Assembly (NCBI GenBank): GCA_015520535.1
Contig: WAPZ01000119.1
Coordinates: forward strand, 1 to 21,120
DNA from: Candidatus Heimdallarchaeota archaeon
GTDB lineage: Archaea; Asgardarchaeota; Heimdallarchaeia; Hodarchaeales; S146-22
Direction of reading: 5' to 3'
Length of the DNA stretch: 21,120 bases
The translations under genes and the position numbers were made by a program. Numbering within the stretch: position 1 is the stretch's first letter; the number at the start of each line of letters is the position of its first letter. Below, piece by piece: positions 18,701-21,120 of the stretch. The notes beneath the pieces were generated by a model. The model was not told the origin of the DNA, did no database searches, and worked only from the letters and a program-made list of their open reading frames with translations.

Positions 18701-19651
18701 TAAGGTTCGTATGGTTCCTTCTTTGAAGGATAAGGCGTCTACTACGTTTTGCGAGCCTTGATTTTTATTGTTATTGAAAACAAAAACAGTCGGTTTTTCA
18801 CTGGATGAAAGCTTGGACAAGGCCTTTTTGCTGTAGAGTGCCTGTAATCTTTCGGGATGTTCCGCTTTAAAGGATTGCACAAATTGTTCTTTTTTATTAA
18901 TGTCTGTTTTGCCTAATGTTTTCTGTGGTTCGATCGTTCGTGAAAATAAACTTTGAAAGTCTGATTCCAGATATTTTAATGAAATTCTTTGTAAATCTTG
19001 TGCCATATCCTGGTATTCATCAGTTCCAAATTGCTCAAATACCGCGGCAAGCTCCCAGAGCACATAAAAATAGGCAACTTGCGAGTCAAGCACTTCACTA
19101 CGGCTGTAACGGATATTTTCGGAAAAATCACTTGGAAGATCAGCCAAATATTCGTCTAACATGTAGGAATTACCCAATGTTAAAATTTGTGGCTTAAAAC
19201 TGTATAACCTTAGCCAAAAAGCAAAGCGATCCCAACTAATAGCATCTTCTCCAATATAAATAGCTGATGTGTCGCTTTGAAAGACATAAATCCATACGGT
19301 AGCAGCTTTATAATGCTGCCAGTTCTTTTGTAATGCTTCCAGTGAATTCACATTCTTTAGAATTATAGGATCATATAAATAGTCTAAAGTTAATGATAAT
19401 GCAGTCGCTGTCTCAGTCGCATTAGGATCAGATTGATCATAAAAAATTACAATGGGATTTTGGAGTGAACGGTGTACTATGGATTTTTTAATGATCGGTG
19501 AGTTCTGCCACGCTTGAAGAATATCCTGTGTCGAGTTTATTGCCGCAATTGGGCTGCTTAGGAACATGATTAAGAAAAAAAGAATAAGAAGATATTTTGC
19601 CTGTTTTGAGATTCTCTTAGTCCATTTAAAACGCTTACTTTCAATTTTCAA
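12704..19651 (-). CDS. Giant surface protein: helical and amphipathic-beta head on a TSP3 calcium stalk, membrane-anchored
   Basis: 2315 residues. In order: basic N-terminus and signal/anchor (about 19-37); alpha/beta domain (about 64-170); mixed and then strongly amphipathic helical region (about 335-1003) ending in a charged helix run at 970-1003; amphipathic beta-strand module (about 1005-1270); about 26 thrombospondin type-3-like loops D-T-D-x-D-G-L-x-D (1290-2113) that should bind calcium and form a long stalk; Ig-like sandwich (about 2142-2238); membrane helix (about 2244-2268); and a basic then acidic cytoplasmic tail. I see no cysteine. The apparent start is TTG: the codon before it is TAA, an AGGTGA Shine-Dalgarno lies 7 bases upstream, and the next in-frame Met is inside the hydrophobic segment (Met29). 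The gene sits 52 bases after the upstream stop and 20 bases before the next start, so it is probably co-transcribed with both neighbours. Function is unassigned; the layout suggests a ligand-binding head held away from the membrane. Confidence 0.85.
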   Translation of the reverse strand: MKIESKRFKWTKRISKQAKYLLILFFLIMFLSSPIAAINSTQDILQAWQNSPIIKKSIVHRSLQNPIVIFYDQSDPNATETATALSLTLDYLYDPIILKNVNSLEALQKNWQHYKAATVWIYVFQSDTSAIYIGEDAISWDRFAFWLRLYSFKPQILTLGNSYMLDEYLADLPSDFSENIRYSRSEVLDSQVAYFYVLWELAAVFEQFGTDEYQDMAQDLQRISLKYLESDFQSLFSRTIEPQKTLGKTDINKKEQFVQSFKAEHPERLQALYSKKALSKLSSSEKPTVFVFNNNKNQGSQNVVDALSFKEGTIRTLGETKYLDIAEIPKKSGQQGPIGKVLDLLLGLFSQKIGDKLGIKEDSVQEITSILNELLKLIGMKEGKFDTAGVLKSTFKVLADKFPAMKKYEKYVLIAIEAFFAFQEKDYGKIADLIVELADALIPNNATYRDTLLTVLDFSAEAVNSALKSDDFLQGLLRFFIKKFTVEVAYQFFNNTLASFNVTQNQIERSAHLFASTFGIGTDFLLNLNITEIFHETLPNYIVDVLNSILEGLFGGNSSTLALSENNTAATSITISSNDDSNKVSKLSTYDVAVRPELLRLVKTLGATITGIFGATLKFKLPLSVIISLIVEGLLPPVIYPKLSSNVNAEESALQGAATKPRTVANNFTNEILPELSSFVEEKRPSLYSNRKDLPLILDDAIDKYLGAYLSFEVRLLLRDLIILIVAMQNENLKISTGVPTISTILDRALNIIDDYFVEGAEEQRRFRDIVNQTIMTGLFVATYLSQENSKMRNVLERLLAGSHEKFDEKYGDKAHILIQQTVNLIRAVLPNSSFTELIDNYYDEIVSFVQLGWTIYKIVSENEQFSWKGVLQAIYATATAVIPRIVPQINTTSYLIILQGLFPRFFAEFFGETRKAPTPQEVVTTLKSALTTPPWNLDPSDTKVQIALELIDLLVSLRDVYDDGMTWIINKLKEWLAAKTEKLIDQLLDKLDNIIKKALDILHWEGEYNLELGAFSLFSIKFELGLDLGLTIDRDRVHQFIQDIFFNAKQVFKGTPAAFLVRIIKFIRFTPQFYGSLEIGDFGSGKNSFFNFLLESLGLEVSFSGGASFKIELFSLQDAIFAITHFFKVAEWSFKFSLSIGKTFTLFDFLTAGVGGGALNKVAEFIGLDSITITIQFTIGIEVSKRAATATEPEIATFELIIGITVTLRVGFDLAIATLELSLSVAITLTFFQDLSQPAPMRIFLDLLLKIKVKVNLLGVAADIEFMWHPIDNLELTNGKEVEDAKMGPDADMDGLSDQYEATIPGLDANSNDTDGDGLTDRFESQFANTDPTKPDTDDDGLNDFMEFKVTHTNPRVTDTDNDGLTDYEEVAIYGTNPLSQDTDKDGLTDTFEINHAWDISLVTPSVTSVIIGGQSYNDRTDPLNPDTDNDGLLDGQEGEFGPNYADNKLYNGSTDQNNATLIFNNGYTHPLDNDTDDDGQGLQLWNGTVVIFKDWPYKMTDGEEVQGISVPFINATTGEVELKIVRTNPVNPDTDGDTGADNRDPPPSNLFLNSDGYELSLNPPSNPTDGDTDNDGLIDGLEGTLRYDSNHTYYNNPDTDGDGLGDLQELLMGTDPRNPDSDKDLIADGQEVYKFGTDPFINDTDGDGLLDGEETFFYHTNPHAADTDGDGIIDGREANTYFTDPVDEDTDNDGLTDLEEIAYYHTNPFESDTDQDGLLDGEELEIYHTDPLLWDTDNDTIWYLDENGNITFSMSDGDEIKYGTDNTNPDTDGDGISDGWELYLASGKVPTYRMVNLSAVNNDTDQDGLLDGSELVIVNSSSIIYPYIAFNIFLPFKTAPDSADTDQDGLTDYEEVMSISVSRLRNPSVIASTTTEITNSSGEVIGTEIQYYLGTDPSQKDTDNDSLSDYNEVIYHGTDPTTADTDGDGLKDNQEYTLVTTLEEVPNGVLVEYNITDPNAVIYQTDALNPDTDGDLLPDGIEIDMTQYVWTTNNTPIAQVSENSTNTYLQSDPFNADQNNNSIIDGLEFDGDYDGLPDGHEFFNGTVLLYLKNKNVAPNATLLIDPAPVTLAQGGPRNPDSDRDGVIDGLEVYQYQTNVSNYDSDGDSWSDGLEILIGTDPLNRTDNETVFTKIGAYVNSSLLILSPSPQGYEESNAIPIIAKSFGSLQFTEAWYRWRKVNSQSWSENQSLLFNEKLRQWEDFRTTPWTKGKYILEVYGRDTNGNLRVSKVKFSVGLFEGNILPFVPLMMLFFVGGVLTTVSVAYILNQPRFSLIFKKIASIVQLSQKKYRITIKKQGEQTTTAEDEDKRTDS
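13292..15784 (-). repeat. TSP3-type calcium-loop repeat array in coding sequence (about 26 units)
   Basis: Codes for residues about 1290-2120 of the 2315-residue protein. Each unit has the core D-T-D-x-D-G-L-x-D, usually followed by a G/Y-x-E-x-x-x-Y-x-T-D/N-P linker. Seven consecutive cores, at residues 1600, 1622, 1645, 1668, 1691, 1714 and 1737, recur at 22-23 residues (about 69 bases), which makes the DNA itself visibly repetitive (recurring complements of GATACTGACGG-like strings). Other units are separated by extra loops of roughly 10-40 residues. The Asp spacing matches known thrombospondin type-3 calcium loops. Degenerate units include those at about 1476, 1535, 1737 and 2018. Confidence 0.9.
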
Positions 19652-19658
19652 TTACATT

Positions 19659-19664
19659 TCACCT
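19659..19664 (-). promoter_or_regulatory. Shine-Dalgarno AGGTGA supporting a TTG start
   Basis: AGGTGA on the minus strand stands 7 bases before the TTG at 19651-19649. It matches the AGGTGA part of the consensus complementary to the 16S rRNA 3' end. Between them is an in-frame ATG followed at once by TAA, which starts only 1 base after the motif, too close for normal initiation. This is the main support for the TTG start. Confidence 0.6.
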
Positions 19665-19703
19665 TTACTTCTCTTTGCTGGACTTTTCCTCGCTTCTATG
19701 TCG

Positions 19704-21120
19704 TTATGAGTCAACGGCTCGAATAAAAACTAAATAGTGGCGAAAATCGTCAAATGAAGCGGGTATATCGCTTTGTATCCCTATTCGTAAGTATTGAGTA
19801 TTACCGTAATCCGCAGGTGTCAATACAATTTGTGGATAGTCACCAGTAATTTCTCCCGGTGTTTCTGGTAATACAATACTATACTGGTCGTCATTGTCAG
19901 TCAAAACAGTTAATCTAAAGGGAGCAGCAAGCGGATTTGAGTCCACATATCCCATTGGCACTGGTGTAATCACAATATTTTTATTCTTTTCAACTAATTT
20001 GTCCTTGTCAATGAAGAAATAATACCAATCGTTGTCGATGGTTCTATAATCCAATGCTCCACTTACCATCAGCTGTGATTTAGCAGCATCAACAGTTAAA
20101 TCACCAATATAGAATGTTTCATTATTTAATACATCTTCAGTATCGGATGCATCAGATGCACTACCGCCATTGTCAACATATGGGTTTTCATTTATTACAC
20201 TCTCTAAAGAAGGACCGGTGATTGTCGGATTTTTTACTCCCCCATCAGAGGAATTATAAAGAACGATATCTTTTAAACCGAAAAGATCCCCTTCGGAGAC
20301 ATAATCATCAAACCAAGGCACAACAGATGATATTGCCAGTTTAAATGAATGCGCTATACCGAGGTCCATTAAAACGGCAAACGGATTAAATCGCAATTTT
20401 AATTTGAAATAAGGACGGATTTCGAGATCAAAGTACTCTTTTATATTTACCTCAAAGTCAAACCAACTAGTTTCGATTTTTATGCCAGCTTCAAGCAATC
20501 CAATTCTTAGATATGCTTCTAAGTCAATTCCACCAGTTATGTCGATCTCATCACCTGAAGAGCCGTTAAGTGCCATTTCTAATGAACCTGATCCTAAAAA
20601 TCCCAGAATTATACCGGCTTTAAGCTTAATAATTCTCAAATAGTCAATGATTTTACCAATGATAGGTATATTACCGGCTACTGCAGCCAGTTTACCTAAA
20701 AGAAAGTCGGTATCAATTCCCCATATCGTGATTTCAAGGTTGAGATCTACTTGGCCCGATGCTTTGATCAATTTGAATTCTGGAAGCTTGAATTCGAGCT
20801 CCAAGTTTAATGAGCCGGTAAACTGTTTACTTTTTCGATCTGTATTATTATTATCACTTGTTGTCCCCAAACTAAATTTTAATGAAAATTTAAAGATATC
20901 TTGGTTGACTGTCTGTGCACTAGCTCCTATTTTGAAGGTATCAATTCCTAGAAAACCTTTCGAGATCTTTTTAATTATTTCTGGTAGTTTTTTTAGGTCC
21001 ACGTCAAATGAAAAGTTCAAATTAGAAAGCTCGTTTGCTTCCACATCTGAATTTTTATCTATTGTTTCAGTATCCGTTATATTTGCGGTAAAAAATGATT
21101 TAGCGGGGATATTCCATAAC
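19704..21120 (-). CDS. Secreted protein with amphipathic beta module and C-terminal PPC-like domain (5' end outside window)
   Basis: The frame stays open to the right edge. A GTG at 21042-21044 could be read as a start, but 25 sense codons precede it inside the window and no Shine-Dalgarno stands before it, so this is the C-terminal part of a longer protein. Numbering from that GTG: residues 5-245 are alternating polar/hydrophobic strands separated by short helices and Gly turns, similar in style to residues 1005-1270 of the next gene; 258-312 is a Ser/Asn/Asp-rich linker; 322-446 is a PPC-like sandwich with a D-N-D-W-Y-Y-F strand near 337-343. It ends in Asp-Ser with no C-terminal membrane helix, unlike the other three proteins. 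It is therefore either secreted and held by partners or anchored by its unseen N-terminus. No cysteine is seen. First visible gene of the putative operon; function unknown. Confidence 0.75.
   Translation of the reverse strand, partial: LWNIPAKSFFTANITDTETIDKNSDVEANELSNLNFSFDVDLKKLPEIIKKISKGFLGIDTFKIGASAQTVNQDIFKFSLKFSLGTTSDNNNTDRKSKQFTGSLNLELEFKLPEFKLIKASGQVDLNLEITIWGIDTDFLLGKLAAVAGNIPIIGKIIDYLRIIKLKAGIILGFLGSGSLEMALNGSSGDEIDITGGIDLEAYLRIGLLEAGIKIETSWFDFEVNIKEYFDLEIRPYFKLKLRFNPFAVLMDLGIAHSFKLAISSVVPWFDDYVSEGDLFGLKDIVLYNSSDGGVKNPTITGPSLESVINENPYVDNGGSASDASDTEDVLNNETFYIGDLTVDAAKSQLMVSGALDYRTIDNDWYYFFIDKDKLVEKNKNIVITPVPMGYVDSNPLAAPFRLTVLTDNDDQYSIVLPETPGEITGDYPQIVLTPADYGNTQYLRIGIQSDIPASFDDFRHYLVFIRAVDS

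Noticed and set aside
19652..19703. A promoter in the largest intergenic gap.
   Set aside because: The 52 bases contain a Shine-Dalgarno but no TATA-like box or purine-rich BRE.
21042..21044. GTG as the start of the rightmost gene.
   Set aside because: The frame is open without a stop to the window edge, no Shine-Dalgarno precedes the GTG, and no signal peptide follows it, so the gene is treated as cut by the window.

Overview
The window is AT-rich and coded entirely on the minus strand. It holds four very large, tightly packed genes for exported proteins (about 7,000 residues in total), read from the right edge to the left. The features suggest an archaeon, most likely an Asgard lineage (Heimdallarchaeia/Lokiarchaeia-like). 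The reasons are: Shine-Dalgarno-led genes, an N-terminal signal segment plus one C-terminal membrane helix with a short Lys/Arg-rich cytoplasmic tail, very dense N-x-S/T sequons, almost no cysteine, T-rich sequence after the last gene, and multidomain architectures built from FG-GAP propellers, thrombospondin type-3 (TSP3) calcium repeats and pre-peptidase C-terminal (PPC) sandwiches. No marker gene is present, so the taxonomic call is inference.

Layout in transcription order. (1) 21120-19704: the 3' part of a secreted protein whose start lies beyond the window; it has an amphipathic beta-strand module, an acidic linker and a C-terminal PPC-like sandwich, and no C-terminal membrane helix. (2) 19651-12704: a 2315-residue protein with an apparent TTG start, an N-terminal alpha/beta domain, about 650 residues of amphipathic helices, an amphipathic beta-strand module resembling that of the upstream gene, about 26 TSP3-type calcium loops forming a stalk, an Ig-like domain, a membrane anchor and a tail. 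(3) 12683-2919: a 3254-residue protein made mainly of FG-GAP/integrin-alpha-like propeller blades with about 20 calcium loops, interrupted by discoidin-like, Asp-box (sialidase-like) and jelly-roll lectin-like modules, then a PQQ-like propeller, a membrane anchor and a tail. (4) 2915-84: a 943-residue protein of about six PPC-like sandwiches with a membrane anchor and a basic tail.

Gene gaps are 52, 20 and 3 bases, with no obvious internal terminator, so this is probably one operon. The last junction is unusual: the two Arg codons that end gene 3 (AGG AGG) are the Shine-Dalgarno of gene 4. Shared modules (amphipathic beta region in genes 1 and 2; PPC-type sandwiches in genes 1 and 4; similar basic tails in genes 2 and 4) suggest that the products act together at the outer face of the cell membrane, as a calcium-stabilised, glycosylated adhesion or ligand-capture apparatus. 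A lipid-binding role for the helical plus amphipathic-beta head of gene 2 is a hypothesis only. No RNA genes, mobile elements or CRISPR arrays were seen, and no stretch above 300 bases lacks a gene.
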